The notes under the pieces are model-generated. The model was not told where the DNA came from and searched no databases. It was given only the letters and a program-made list of their open reading frames with translations. From Weeksellaceae bacterium (GTDB lineage Bacteria; Bacteroidota; Bacteroidia; Flavobacteriales; Weeksellaceae), in assembly GCA_019459455.1 (NCBI GenBank), contig JAIBEX010000009.1, forward strand, positions 600,071 through 664,070: a DNA stretch of 64,000 bases, written 5' to 3'. Positions 1 to 9,190 of this stretch are shown here, in pieces. How positions within the stretch are numbered: the first letter of the stretch is position 1; each line of letters opens with the position of its first letter. The position numbers and the translations under genes were made by a program.

Positions 1-1521
1 CTGATCTTGGGCGAACGCGCCGACGCAAAAGCGATCCAGAATTCCGACAGCAAAAGCGTGGTGGAAGCAGAATTTTCGCTTGATGCCACTTACCGAACCT
101 TTTTTAAAGAGAACGACCTTGATTTTGAAACACAGACCATCGTGAGGAGGGAAATTCTACCCACGGGCAAATCCCGGGCGTTCATTAACGACGTGCCTGT
201 AACGCTTGAAGTTTTGAAGAGTTTGACCGGCAAACTCATCGATATCCATTCACAGTTCGAAACTTCCAATCTCTTTAATGAAGAGTATCAGTTTAAAATC
301 ATTGACAGCCTCTCGGAAAATAAGAGTCTGGTATATAACTACAGGCAGGAGTTCGGCGAATTCAGGAAACTTAAATTATCCCTGGACCATTACCGCTTGC
401 GGCTGACTGAAGGAAATAAGGAATCCGATTACAAATTTTTCCTGCTGAATGAACTGAACGAAGCTGCGCTGGATGACTTTGATCTTGAAGAAGTTCGAAA
501 CCAATTAAAAAAGCAGGAGAACGCCGGTGCAATTACCAAAAACCTTAAGGACATCTTCTTAAAGCTGGATGCAGAGGAAATAGGACTGCTTGATTCCCTG
601 AATTATATAAAGTCGAAACTCGGAAGGGTGGCAGACCTCTCGCATGAATTTTCGCTGCTGAATACCAGGTTAGGGGAGAATATTTTAGAATTTAAGGATA
701 TAATCTTTGAACTGCAGAACGAGGCGGAAAAGATTGAAATAAATCCCGTAATCCTGGAAGAGCTGAATGAAAAGGTGAACCGTATTAATAGTCTCTTTCT
801 CAAACATCATGTGAATTCTGTTCCTGAACTTATTGAAATCCGAGATGCGATTGCGGGCGAGCAGTCCGGATTTGAAGAACTGCAGGGTCTGATCGCGGAT
901 ACCGAAAAGAAGATTGTGGAGCAGGAGAAGAAACTCAATAAACTCGCCGAAGACCTATCCCGTAACCGTAAGAAGTCAATACCCGACTTTAAACGGGAAA
1001 TGGAAATTCTGCTGAAGAAACTGGGCCTTGAGAAAGGCAGGATTGAGGTTGAACTTACACAAAAAAAGGATTTTACAACTTTCGGGAAAGAAGATATACG
1101 CCTCCTGTTTCAGGCGAATGCCGGTTTTCCTTTGAAACCGATTGAAACCGCAATTTCGGGAGGGGAGCGTTCGCGGGTAATGCTCTCCATCAAGAAGCTG
1201 ATGGCAGAAAATGATGAACTTCCGACCCTGATCCTGGATGAGCTGGATACCGGCGTTTCAGGTAAGATTGCGGAGGAAATGGGTAACGTAATGCGCGGCA
1301 TGGCGCAGAACATGCAGCTGATCGTCATCACACACCTCGCGCAGGTCGCAGCAAAAGGCGATGATAATTTTAAGGTGCTGAAGGAAGAAATATCGGGTAA
1401 GACCCAAACCAGAATTATCCCTTTGAACCGTGAGGAAAAGCTGCAGGAAATTGCACAACTCCTCTCGGGAGCCAGGATAACGGACGCAGCGGTTTCGCAG
1501 GCGAAACTTTTAATGGATTGA
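1..1521 (+). CDS. recN: DNA repair protein RecN, 3' part (5' end outside window)
   Basis: SMC-like ATPase of double-strand break repair. The reading frame is open from base 1 (LILGERADAKAI, matching the conserved region just after the Walker A lobe of RecN), so the gene starts upstream of the window and the apparent TTG at base 7 is not its start. About 505 residues remain of a family length near 550. Two long charged stretches in the middle fit the coiled-coil arms. The C-terminal ATPase half is intact, with the ABC signature SGGERSRVMLSIKK and Walker B LILDELDTGVSG, followed by the switch VITHLAQVAA. The next gene starts 25 bases downstream on the same strand, so co-transcription with the exporter pair is possible. 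Confidence 0.95.
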   Translation: MILGERADAKAIQNSDSKSVVEAEFSLDATYRTFFKENDLDFETQTIVRREILPTGKSRAFINDVPVTLEVLKSLTGKLIDIHSQFETSNLFNEEYQFKIIDSLSENKSLVYNYRQEFGEFRKLKLSLDHYRLRLTEGNKESDYKFFLLNELNEAALDDFDLEEVRNQLKKQENAGAITKNLKDIFLKLDAEEIGLLDSLNYIKSKLGRVADLSHEFSLLNTRLGENILEFKDIIFELQNEAEKIEINPVILEELNEKVNRINSLFLKHHVNSVPELIEIRDAIAGEQSGFEELQGLIADTEKKIVEQEKKLNKLAEDLSRNRKKSIPDFKREMEILLKKLGLEKGRIEVELTQKKDFTTFGKEDIRLLFQANAGFPLKPIETAISGGERSRVMLSIKKLMAENDELPTLILDELDTGVSGKIAEEMGNVMRGMAQNMQLIVITHLAQVAAKGDDNFKVLKEEISGKTQTRIIPLNREEKLQEIAQLLSGARITDAAVSQAKLLMD

Positions 1522-1546
1522 TTAAACGGATCTAAAACGACAGAGG

Positions 1547-3016
1547 ATGTATTTCAAATTACTTTCATTAGAGCTTAAAAACTTTTTAAGAAATCCTCAA
1601 TTCGGGGTTAATATCACCATGAAGATCCTGATGGCGTTCACTTACTTTTGGATTGGGGCTTCATTTTTTGGGATGGCTTTTGGTCTTTATTTTTTTGTAA
1701 AGGAAGAAATGGAGGTGGACCCCATCCGGGTATTCTGTAAATATTTCCTTTATTATGCCGCGCTGGATCTTATCATCCGATATTTTATTCAGCAAATGCC
1801 TACGCAAAACATCAAACCGCTTCTCACGCAGAATTTGTCCAAGAGAAAACTGGTGAACTACACGATACTGAAGATATTTTTTCACTTCTTCAACTGGGGC
1901 TACCTGCTTTTCATGATTCCATTCTGTGCCCTGCTTATCTTTCACGGAGGTTATTCGGTAGCAGGAGTTTTGATGTTCCTGGCCGGAATTATGTTCACCT
2001 TTTACTTCAATAATTTCCTGAACATCCTCCTGAACAAAAAAAATGCGGTATTGTTCACCGTGGCAGCAGTTTTTGTAGCATTGGCAGCGCTGGAATATTA
2101 CGGCTACATTCATCTGTCTCAATATTCCGAAAGGATTTTTTACGCCTTCTATGACCTTCCCGGGGCCTTTCTTATACCGGGTTTCGCGGCCCTGGGCCTC
2201 GCGTATCAAGCGCATCGCAACATCCTGAGAAATTTCTATCTGGATAAAGGTCTTGAACTGGACCGAGTGGAAGGCAAAACCGAAAATATTGAATTACTGA
2301 ACCGTTTCGGCGTAACAGGAACTTTTCTTAATAATGATATCCGGCTTCTGAAGCGAAGTAAGGCCGCTAAATCTGCTTTTTTGGTCAGTATAGGCTTCCT
2401 CTTTTATGGACTTTTGTTTTTCAACTCAATGTATCAGTCCGATTTCATGAAGCTGTTTGCGGCAATTTTTGTAACCGGCGGTTTTATGATGATGTTCGGG
2501 CAGCGCGTACCGGCCTGGGACAGTTCTTACTACCCACTTATGATGACCCAGAAGGTCCCATATAAGGAATTCCTGATGGCAAAATGGTCGCTTATCGTAT
2601 TCAGTATCTGCATTGCCATGCTGTTTGCCACTGCATATATTTATTTTGGCTGGGATACCTATCTTACGGTACTCGGTGCGGGTATGTACAATCTGGGGGT
2701 TAATTCCTATCTTACGCTACTGGCAGGTGCTTATAATAAACAGCCCATTGACCTGAACTCCAGAGCAAAAAGTTTTGGTGGGGGAAAGAATAATTTTAAC
2801 ATGAAGGTTATGCTTATAGCGATTCCACAGATGATACTTCCAATGGCCGTTTTTGCCCTTGTAAAGCCGTTTTTTGGCATAACAGCGGCCGTGGCAGCGC
2901 TGGGGGCACTTGGACTTATTGGATTTTTACTCCGGAGCAGGATCTTTAACCTCATTGTGAAAGCCTACCAAACCGAAAAATATTCCACCCTGGAAGCATT
3001 TAAGAAAGAAAACTAA
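1547..3016 (+). CDS. DUF5687 family membrane protein, probable ABC exporter permease
   Basis: A 489-residue polytopic membrane protein with hydrophobic segments clustered at about residues 20-45, 110-180, 205-225, 275-315, 340-400 and 430-465. The N-terminus (MYFKLLSLELKNFLRNPQFG) is typical of the DUF5687 family of Bacteroidetes, which sits beside an ABC ATPase. The ATPase gene follows 11 bases later, so the two are very likely one transporter. The substrate cannot be read from the sequence. The family assignment is from recognition of the sequence; the permease role is inference from topology and neighbour. Confidence 0.85.
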   Translation: MYFKLLSLELKNFLRNPQFGVNITMKILMAFTYFWIGASFFGMAFGLYFFVKEEMEVDPIRVFCKYFLYYAALDLIIRYFIQQMPTQNIKPLLTQNLSKRKLVNYTILKIFFHFFNWGYLLFMIPFCALLIFHGGYSVAGVLMFLAGIMFTFYFNNFLNILLNKKNAVLFTVAAVFVALAALEYYGYIHLSQYSERIFYAFYDLPGAFLIPGFAALGLAYQAHRNILRNFYLDKGLELDRVEGKTENIELLNRFGVTGTFLNNDIRLLKRSKAAKSAFLVSIGFLFYGLLFFNSMYQSDFMKLFAAIFVTGGFMMMFGQRVPAWDSSYYPLMMTQKVPYKEFLMAKWSLIVFSICIAMLFATAYIYFGWDTYLTVLGAGMYNLGVNSYLTLLAGAYNKQPIDLNSRAKSFGGGKNNFNMKVMLIAIPQMILPMAVFALVKPFFGITAAVAALGALGLIGFLLRSRIFNLIVKAYQTEKYSTLEAFKKEN

Positions 3017-3027
3017 TTGCCGTACCG

Positions 3028-3732
3028 ATGATAACGATTCAGAACATTACAAAAATTTATGGCACAAAGAAGGTGCTGGACATCCCAAAACTTGAAATTC
3101 CAAAGGGGGAAAGCTTCGGCCTGGTAGGAAACAACGGAGCGGGAAAAACAACGCTTTTTTCTCTGCTTCTGGACCTGATTGAAGCCAATAGCGGGCAAAT
3201 TCTTATTCATGGAGAAAATGTGGCGAGGTCTGAAGCCTGGAAAAGCAGGGTTTCAGCATTCATTGATGAATCATTTCTGATAGGCTACCTGACGCCGGAG
3301 GAATATTTTTATTTTCTGGGCGAACTGCGGGGCCAGAAGAAAGTCGAAGTGGATGAATTCCTGAAACAGTTCACAGATTTCTTCAACGGGGAAATCCTTA
3401 ATGCAAAAAAATACATTCGTGACCTTTCAAAGGGTAACCAGAAGAAGGTGGGAATCATAGGCGCACTCATTGGAACCCCGGAAATCATTATTTTGGACGA
3501 ACCTTTTGCAAATCTGGACCCTACGACGCAGATTAAACTGAAAAAGCTGATCCGCGAGTGGTCCAAAACAGAACAGGTCACTTTCCTGATTTCTAGCCAC
3601 GACCTTGCACATACCACGGAGGTGAGCAACAGAATTGTGGTTTTGAATCACGGTGAGGTTGTGAAAGACATTACCACAAATCCGGAAACCTTAAGGGAAT
3701 TAGAGACTTTCTTCGCAAGTAGCGTTCAGTAA
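3028..3732 (+). CDS. ABC transporter ATP-binding protein
   Basis: A 234-residue nucleotide-binding subunit. Visible motifs are Walker A GNNGAGKTT (about residues 37-45), the signature LSKGNQKK and Walker B IIILDEPFANLDP, followed by the H-loop SSHDLAH. The signature reads LSKGN rather than LSGGQ, a variant common in ABC-2 type exporters. It pairs with the DUF5687 permease directly upstream. The 3' end overlaps the convergent NUDIX gene by 7 bases, so there is no space for a separate terminator here. Confidence 0.93.
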   Translation: MITIQNITKIYGTKKVLDIPKLEIPKGESFGLVGNNGAGKTTLFSLLLDLIEANSGQILIHGENVARSEAWKSRVSAFIDESFLIGYLTPEEYFYFLGELRGQKKVEVDEFLKQFTDFFNGEILNAKKYIRDLSKGNQKKVGIIGALIGTPEIIILDEPFANLDPTTQIKLKKLIREWSKTEQVTFLISSHDLAHTTEVSNRIVVLNHGEVVKDITTNPETLRELETFFASSVQ

Positions 3733-4259
3733 AGCCCGTTTATACTAAGACTTTTTAAATAGTCCTCGAAAAATTTTTTCTGTGAATCAAAAGCGATATC
3801 GTCCATAATGATCTTATGTTTCTCCAGCCAAATGGCCTCAGAGATTTCAGACAGTTCCGGCTCAACAGTAAATTTATTTTCAACCGCATATTCGTAGAAA
3901 AGGTCAAGGGTTTGATAATCAATTCCTTTATAATGGTAAAGATTCGGGAGACTGGTGAGATACTTCAGTTTCGTATCGTCAATTTCCAACTGGAGTTCTT
4001 CAAAAAGTTCGCGTTTACACGTAAACTCTGCACTTTCGTTCGGATCCACAAAGCCCCCGGCGAGATCAATTTTGCCTTTTTTCGGTTCCTGATTTCTTCG
4101 GGTAAAAAGAAATTCACTTCCGCAGCGTACTACCACAGCCACTGCTCCCGCCACATTGTGGAATAAGACTAAGCCGCAGCTGCAACTCCATTTTTTTTCG
4201 CCATCCCACTGTAACTGCTCTGCGCCACATTTCGGACAGAATTTCAATTCCTCGGTCAT
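3726..4259 (-). CDS. NUDIX hydrolase with N-terminal zinc ribbon
   Basis: A 177-residue pyrophosphohydrolase. The N-terminus has two CxC/CxxC pairs (CPKC at about 8-11, CSC about 31-33) that form a zinc ribbon, as in NADH pyrophosphatase-like NUDIX proteins. The Nudix box is complete: GGFVDPNE followed by RELFEEL. The substrate is unknown, with NADH or other nucleoside diphosphate derivatives the usual possibilities. The start overlaps the xerD stop in an ATGA arrangement, suggesting translational coupling. It is convergent with the ABC ATPase gene. Confidence 0.9.
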   Translation of the reverse strand: MTEELKFCPKCGAEQLQWDGEKKWSCSCGLVLFHNVAGAVAVVVRCGSEFLFTRRNQEPKKGKIDLAGGFVDPNESAEFTCKRELFEELQLEIDDTKLKYLTSLPNLYHYKGIDYQTLDLFYEYAVENKFTVEPELSEISEAIWLEKHKIIMDDIAFDSQKKFFEDYLKSLSINGLY

Positions 4260-5164
4260 GAGATGTTACGGGGATGGTAGTTCAGGATGACATCCCGCAG
4301 TTCCTCCGTTTTCAGGTGGGTGTAGATTTCCGTCGTAGTGATGCTGGAATGGCCCAACATTTCCTGAATGTACCGCAAATCGGCCCCGTTCTGCAGAAGG
4401 TGCGTAGCGAAGGAATGACGGAAGGTATGCGGAGAGATCCGCTTGCTAATTCCGGCTTTTTCTGTCAGTTCCTTGATGATGATGAAAACGATAACCCGCG
4501 ACATTGCTGAGCCCCGGCTATTAAGAAACAGGATATCTTCGAATTTTTTGTTGATCTTGTATTGGGAACGCACGTTTTTGATGTACTCCTTGATGAGCCG
4601 GGAGGTGTAATCGGCCAAAGGCACAAATCTGGATTTATCGCCTTTTCCGTCAACCTTCAGGTAATTTTCCTTAAAGTTGATGTTCGATATTTTGATGTCA
4701 ATCAGTTCGGAGACCCGGAGCCCACATCCGTAAAGCACCTCAATCATACACTGGTTACGTTTTCCGAGGTCAGTGGACACATTGATAGCCGCAATGATCC
4801 TTTCAATATCTTCAAAGGAAAGCGTGTCGGGAAGATACAGACCCAGTTTGGGACCCTCCAGCAAAGCTGCGGGATTGTCCGTTCGGATCTCGTCTTCAAG
4901 CAGATATTTGAAAAAGGCCTTAATGGATGAGACCCACCTTGCCTGGGAACGTTCGCTGAACTTTTGCTTTGACAGCTGATACAGATATTCCTGCAGCTGC
5001 GGGTATGAAATTATTGCAGGACTCACACTGTCGAGTTCTGTCTCTGCATATGATTGCAGTTTCCTGATATCGCGCAGATACGCGTCCAGGGTATTGGCGG
5101 AAAAATTCCTTTCAAATTTCAGGAAATTTTCGAAATCCTTTACTTTTTCAATCCAGCTCATCAT
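4256..5164 (-). CDS. xerD: Site-specific tyrosine recombinase XerD/XerC type
   Basis: A 302-residue tyrosine recombinase with the N-terminal SAM-like core-binding domain (FLKFERNFSANTLDAYLRDI) and a complete catalytic set: Arg in YGCGLRVSEL, Lys in the DGKGDKSRF hairpin, HTFRHSFATHLL, the second His in LGHSSITTTEIY and the Tyr nucleophile in EIYTHL. Its length and housekeeping context fit chromosome dimer resolution at dif rather than a mobile-element integrase. No attachment repeats are visible beside it. Two ATG codons stand in tandem at the start; the first is used here. Confidence 0.93.
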   Translation of the reverse strand: MMSWIEKVKDFENFLKFERNFSANTLDAYLRDIRKLQSYAETELDSVSPAIISYPQLQEYLYQLSKQKFSERSQARWVSSIKAFFKYLLEDEIRTDNPAALLEGPKLGLYLPDTLSFEDIERIIAAINVSTDLGKRNQCMIEVLYGCGLRVSELIDIKISNINFKENYLKVDGKGDKSRFVPLADYTSRLIKEYIKNVRSQYKINKKFEDILFLNSRGSAMSRVIVFIIIKELTEKAGISKRISPHTFRHSFATHLLQNGADLRYIQEMLGHSSITTTEIYTHLKTEELRDVILNYHPRNIS

Positions 5165-5195
5165 CTATTTGTGTTTTTATGGTTATTGCTTTGTG

Positions 5196-5618
5196 TCAAA
5201 GTTCACTTTCAGGTATTCGCAATACCTCAATTCCGTGATTTTTCAGAAAATTGATCCCTTCTCCATCGGAATATTCCTGTACATAAACCAACCTGCTGAT
5301 GCCTGCCTGTAAAACCAGTTTGCTGCATTCCTTGCAGGGCGACAGGGTAAGATAAAGGGTGGCACCCTTTGCCGACTGGGTGGATCCTGCTAATTTCAGG
5401 ATCGCATTGGCTTCTGCATGCAGTACATACCAGTGTGTGTTTCCTTCAGCGTCCTCGCACTGGTTTTCAAAACCGGAGGGGGTACCGTTGTAACCGTCAG
5501 AAATAATCATCCGGTCCTTTACTATGAGAGCACCGACCTGCTTTCTGGTACAGTAGGACAGTTTAGCCCATTCCCTGGCCATCTTGAGGTACGCAATGTC
5601 AAATTTACTGTTTATCAA
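5196..5618 (-). CDS. dCMP deaminase / ComE-like cytidine deaminase
   Basis: A 140-residue zinc-dependent deaminase. The zinc and catalytic motif is complete: HAEANAI followed by LSPCKECSKL. The N-terminal half carries the CTRKQVGALIVKD motif typical of deoxycytidylate deaminases. The expected reaction is dCMP to dUMP, feeding thymidylate synthesis. It lies 31 bases upstream of xerD on the same strand. Confidence 0.9.
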   Translation of the reverse strand: MINSKFDIAYLKMAREWAKLSYCTRKQVGALIVKDRMIISDGYNGTPSGFENQCEDAEGNTHWYVLHAEANAILKLAGSTQSAKGATLYLTLSPCKECSKLVLQAGISRLVYVQEYSDGEGINFLKNHGIEVLRIPESEL

Positions 5619-5645
5619 TGAATTAGGTTCAAAAATATTTAAAAA

Positions 5646-6413
5646 TCAGAAGTTTGGTTTTCTTTTCTCCATAAATGCAGCAACCCCTTCCTTCATATCA
5701 TCCATTTCAAACAGACGGCCAAAGGATTTTATTTCTTCCTCATAGCCCATTGCAGTATCCGAAAGGTTAACGGCCTTAATGGCTTCAGCGATTCCCATGG
5801 GCGAATTTCCCGCGATGGTATTGGCCAGTTCCTTTGCTTTTGGCAGGAGTTCTTCCAGGGTGAACACTTCGTTTACAAGTCCGATTTCGCGGGCCCGTTC
5901 TGCTGATACCATCTTCGCGGAGAAGATCATTTCGTTTGCGATGCCTTTTCCAACCAGCTTTGGCAGCCTTTGTGTGCCTCCGTAGCCCGGAATTAAGCCT
6001 AAGGTGACTTCAGGCAGGCCAAGTTTCGCATTTTCCGATGCGTATCTTATGTGGCAGGCCATCGCCAGTTCCAGTCCGCCACCCAATGCAAAACCGTTGA
6101 TTGCGGCAATAACAGGCTTGGACATATTTTCAATTTTGTTGAAGAGGGAATTCTGGCCGTTCCGCGAAAGCTCTTCGGCCCGGTCTGTTCCAAAATCGCT
6201 GAATTCCTTGATGTCAGCTCCGGCTACAAAAGATTTCTCTCCGCTTCCTGTAATGATGATTACGCGACAGGAGGATTCATGATCCAAATTGTCAAGGACA
6301 TTCCCGAGTTCCGAAATGGTCTTTGCATTTAATGCATTCAGTGCCTGAGGTCTGGAGATGGTTATGACTGCAACTCTGTTTTCTCTCTCAACAGTTAAGT
6401 TTTCGTAACTCAT
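5646..6413 (-). CDS. Enoyl-CoA hydratase/isomerase family protein (crotonase)
   Basis: A 255-residue crotonase-fold enzyme. The oxyanion-hole motifs are present (FVAGADIKEF and NGFALGGGLELAMAC), as are the two catalytic glutamates, one in GGGLELA and one in LPEVTLGLIPGYGGTQRL, as in short-chain enoyl-CoA hydratases. The likely reaction is hydration of 2-enoyl-CoA in fatty acid breakdown. It is followed on the same strand by the deaminase gene after 27 bases. Confidence 0.92.
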   Translation of the reverse strand: MSYENLTVERENRVAVITISRPQALNALNAKTISELGNVLDNLDHESSCRVIIITGSGEKSFVAGADIKEFSDFGTDRAEELSRNGQNSLFNKIENMSKPVIAAINGFALGGGLELAMACHIRYASENAKLGLPEVTLGLIPGYGGTQRLPKLVGKGIANEMIFSAKMVSAERAREIGLVNEVFTLEELLPKAKELANTIAGNSPMGIAEAIKAVNLSDTAMGYEEEIKSFGRLFEMDDMKEGVAAFMEKRKPNF

Positions 6414-6513
6414 AATGGGTTATGGTTGTAATGAATGAACCTGCAAATTACGCATTTTTTTAACAACGCTAAAAGGTGTCTGAATCCGCTTTGTTTTGCC
6501 GCTTCAATGCCCC

Positions 6514-8004
6514 TCAGCTCTTTCCATGGCTGAGCGTATTTGCATCAATGCTGATGTGCAGGCCCCCCGCAATTCGCATTCCCAACTCTATATTTGCCCT
6601 GAAGAAATGACAAAGCTGCCGGTTGATGATTTCGTCTCTTTTTTCTCCGCCTATTCCCTGCATACTGTCTATGATATTGTGAACCAGCCTGTCGCGGTCT
6701 TCCTGATTCATTGCTTTGGTATATAAGAGTCCGGGCTGGGTATAGTGGTCATCGTCATTTTCATTCCTGTTAAAGTGGCGCACGTCGTTGCTGTCGATTT
6801 CATATTCGAAACTTTTGTACTGCGGGTCGGGCCTTACCCCATCGTAACTGTTCGGATGATAATTGGGGGCATCTCCATAACTGCCGGAATTAGCCATCGC
6901 TCCGTCTCGCTGGTAATTACGGACCCCGAAAGGGCAGCGGTTTACCTCCAGTTGGTTTGCATTTACACCCACTCGGTAGCGCTGTGCATCTGCATAGGAA
7001 AAAAGCCTGCCTTGAAGCATCTTGTCGGGCGAGAAACTGATGCCGTTGATGAGGTTGCTGGGTGAAAAGGCCGCCTGTTCCACATGCGCAAAAAAATTGG
7101 AGGGAATTTCGTTCAGCTCCATTTCTCCAACTTCAATCAGCGGAAAGTCATCCTTAAACCAAACCTTTGTAACATCAAAAGGATTCCATCTGAACGCTGC
7201 GGCCTGTTCTTCGGTCATCACCTGAATAAAGAGGGTCCATTTGGGGAAATCCCCTCTTTCTATGGCTTTGCAGAGATCTTCCTGAGCAAAATCGGGATTT
7301 TCACCCGCTATTTTTACAGCCTCTTCCTGTCTGAAATTCCTGATTCCCTGTTTTGTCCTGAAATGGAATTTCACCCATACTCTTTCATTCGCGGCATTAA
7401 TCATTGAAAAGGTGTGGGACCCGAAACCATGCATATGTCTGTATCCGTGAGGAGTTCCACGATCCGACATCAGGATCATGACCTGATGAAGACTTTCAGG
7501 ATTCAGGCTCCAAAAATCCCACATCATGGTAGCGCTTTTCAGGTTCGTTTTAGGAACCCTTTTTTGGGTGTGGATGAAATCAGGAAATTTCTTTGCATCC
7601 TTGATGAAAAAAACCGGGGTATTGTTGCCTACAAGGTCCCAGTTACCATCCTCCGTATAAAATTTCAGTGCAAAACCACGCGGATCCCTCGCAGTGTCCG
7701 CACTGCCTTTCTCACCTCCAACGGTAGAAAACCGTGCAAACATTCTGCAGCTGTTTCCAACTTCAGAAAAAAGTTTTGCTTTGGTATATTCTGAGATATC
7801 ATGTGTTACTGTAAATGTGCCGTAAGCACCAGAACCTTTAGCATGCACTACGCGTTCCGGTATTCTCTCCCGTACAAAATGTGCAAGGTTCTCCTGCAGA
7901 ATAAAATCCTGCAGCAAAACCGGGCCACGCGGTCCCACCGTCTGCGAATCCTGATGTTCAAAATAGGGCGCGCCCGAGCCGGAAGTAAGGTCTTTTGAAT
8001 TCAT
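6514..8004 (-). CDS. katA: Heme catalase (clade 3, small subunit type)
   Basis: A monofunctional heme catalase of about 496 residues. It contains the distal His motif FxRERIPERVVHAKGSGAYG, the distal Asn region (GNNTPVFFIKD) and the proximal heme Tyr in RLFSYADAQRYRVG. Longer starts exist (GTG at 8025, ATG at 8022), but a TAnnTTTG promoter box on this strand occupies 8032-8025, so the ATG at 8004 (MNSKDLTSGSGAPYFE, the usual catalase N-terminus) is preferred. It is divergent from an oxyR-type regulator, which is the classic arrangement for peroxide induction. Confidence 0.95.
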   Translation of the reverse strand: MNSKDLTSGSGAPYFEHQDSQTVGPRGPVLLQDFILQENLAHFVRERIPERVVHAKGSGAYGTFTVTHDISEYTKAKLFSEVGNSCRMFARFSTVGGEKGSADTARDPRGFALKFYTEDGNWDLVGNNTPVFFIKDAKKFPDFIHTQKRVPKTNLKSATMMWDFWSLNPESLHQVMILMSDRGTPHGYRHMHGFGSHTFSMINAANERVWVKFHFRTKQGIRNFRQEEAVKIAGENPDFAQEDLCKAIERGDFPKWTLFIQVMTEEQAAAFRWNPFDVTKVWFKDDFPLIEVGEMELNEIPSNFFAHVEQAAFSPSNLINGISFSPDKMLQGRLFSYADAQRYRVGVNANQLEVNRCPFGVRNYQRDGAMANSGSYGDAPNYHPNSYDGVRPDPQYKSFEYEIDSNDVRHFNRNENDDDHYTQPGLLYTKAMNQEDRDRLVHNIIDSMQGIGGEKRDEIINRQLCHFFRANIELGMRIAGGLHISIDANTLSHGKS

Positions 8005-8024
8005 TTCATATGATTTTGTCATCA

Positions 8025-8032
8025 CAAATTTA
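8025..8032 (-). promoter_or_regulatory. katA promoter, -7 box TAAATTTG
   Basis: Reading the minus strand gives TAAATTTG, matching the Bacteroidetes TAnnTTTG element, about 20 bases before the preferred katA ATG at 8004. No TTTG is present at the ideal 19-base spacing; one at 8050-8047 has a spacer of only 14. Activation by OxyR could compensate for a weak upstream element. Confidence 0.5.
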
Positions 8033-8089
8033 ATGAATTAGCACTTCAAACATCTCTTTAAATTTCAATAAATATTATCAAAAACGATG

Positions 8090-8097
8090 TATATTTG
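8090..8097 (+). promoter_or_regulatory. oxyR promoter, -7 box TATATTTG
   Basis: TATATTTG lies 20 bases before the regulator's ATG. The 57 bases between this box and the katA box are AT-rich and are the only space for shared OxyR operators, so both genes are probably controlled from here. Confidence 0.5.
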
Positions 8098-8117
8098 TCA
8101 TAGATAAAAGTAATCAA

Positions 8118-9065
8118 ATGAACATTCAGCAGTTAGAATACCTGATCGCGGTAGACAAGTATAAGCATTTTGGTAAGGCGGCCCAGGCGTGCTTCATTAC
8201 CCAGCCCACACTTAGTGCAATGATTCAGAAATTTGAAGATGAACTGGATGTTAAAATTTTTGACCGCACCACACATCCCATCCGGACGACTGACGTGGGA
8301 ATCCAGATGATTGAACACGCAAAGACCATCATTGACTCGGTAAACGAACTCCGCAACAAAGCAGATTTGCTTAACAATGTGCTGGGGGGAAAGATTAACC
8401 TGGGAATCATTCCCACTGTGTCCTCCTATATTTTGCCTTCAGAAATATTTGATTTTTTAAAGCAGAATGAAAAAGTGATCATGACTGTGAAGGAAATGAC
8501 CACCGATAACATCATCAAAGCCTTAAAATCCGGGGAACTGGACGCGGGGATTATTGCCACCCCGTACGATGGCGCAAACGAATTTTACCAGGATTTTTTG
8601 TTCAATGAGGAGCTGATGCTTTACACCTCTGATGCGGATCAGAAAAAGGACACTTTTGTGGTTCCAGAAGAAATAAATGTGGAGAAAGTATGGCTGCTGG
8701 AAGAGGGGAACTGTCTCCGTACACAGTTTGAAAACATCTGCCATCTTAAGGAAAACGCACTGAAGCCGAAAAATTTGGAATTTCTGGCGTCAAACGTCAG
8801 TACACTTATCCAGATGGTGGATAAGGTAGGGGGAATTTCGATTCTGCCTGAGCTTGCAGTACAGCAACTGTCAGAAAGTCAGAACCGAAAGGTGTTCCGT
8901 TTCCGCAAGCCTTTTCCATACCGGGAAATCAGCATTGTTTACTATAAACCGACGTACAAACAGAAGATCATAGACGAAATGATAAGCGCAATTAAGGGTT
9001 CGGTTGAGAAAAAACTGAATTTCTCCAAAGCACCGGGGGATTTTGTTAATGTGAAGCCTCAGTAA
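8118..9065 (+). CDS. oxyR: LysR-family peroxide regulator OxyR
   Basis: A 315-residue LysR regulator with the N-terminal helix-turn-helix (MNIQQLEYLIAVDKYKHFGKAA with QPTLSAMIQKFEDEL) and a periplasmic-binding-like effector domain. Cysteines in the effector domain occur in EEGNCLRTQFENICHLK, corresponding in placement to the redox Cys pair region of OxyR (EEGHCLRxxxxxxC). Together with the divergent catalase this makes OxyR the best call, rather than a generic LysR protein. Confidence 0.9.
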   Translation: MNIQQLEYLIAVDKYKHFGKAAQACFITQPTLSAMIQKFEDELDVKIFDRTTHPIRTTDVGIQMIEHAKTIIDSVNELRNKADLLNNVLGGKINLGIIPTVSSYILPSEIFDFLKQNEKVIMTVKEMTTDNIIKALKSGELDAGIIATPYDGANEFYQDFLFNEELMLYTSDADQKKDTFVVPEEINVEKVWLLEEGNCLRTQFENICHLKENALKPKNLEFLASNVSTLIQMVDKVGGISILPELAVQQLSESQNRKVFRFRKPFPYREISIVYYKPTYKQKIIDEMISAIKGSVEKKLNFSKAPGDFVNVKPQ

Positions 9066-9096
9066 CGGCTGTACAAATATCTTTTGCTTACATCTT

Positions 9097-9127
9097 TTTG
9101 CGGTATCATAAATAGTCGTTAAATTTG
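9097..9127 (+). promoter_or_regulatory. metK promoter (TTTG, 19-base spacer, TAAATTTG)
   Basis: A -33 type TTTG at 9097-9100 and a TAAATTTG at 9120-9127 are separated by 19 bases, the standard Bacteroidetes spacing. Transcription would start near 9134, a few bases before the first stem of the riboswitch-like structure, which supports both calls. Confidence 0.65.
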
Positions 9128-9138
9128 CCGGAGTTAAT

Positions 9139-9190
9139 AAGAGGAAAAATTTGACTGATTGCAACCTCAGAAAATAAATGCTAAAACAGA
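9139..9190 (+). ncRNA. Probable SAM-II riboswitch in the metK leader
   Basis: The leader has the SAM-II layout. A short stem GAGG (9141-9144) pairs with CCTC (9165-9168). The loop between them ends in ATTTGACTGATTGCAA, and the 3' segment AAATGCTAAAAC (9176-9187) would form the pseudoknot. The published SAM-II core has the same order (stem, AUUUAA..AUUGCAA, stem, linker, GCUAAAA). The element sits right after the predicted transcription start and ahead of S-adenosylmethionine synthetase, the expected target. A 6-bp hairpin (ACAGAA 9186-9191 with TTCTGT 9202-9207) follows and could be part of the switch. The assignment is by eye; no covariance search was run. Confidence 0.72.

Noticed and set aside
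1661..2215. 184-residue frame antisense to the DUF5687 gene
   Set aside because: The plus-strand gene has clear membrane segments and operon context; the antisense frame has none.
4256..5164. XerD-like gene as integrase of a genomic island
   Set aside because: Neighbours are housekeeping genes and no direct repeats or tRNA target flank it; length and motifs fit chromosomal Xer.
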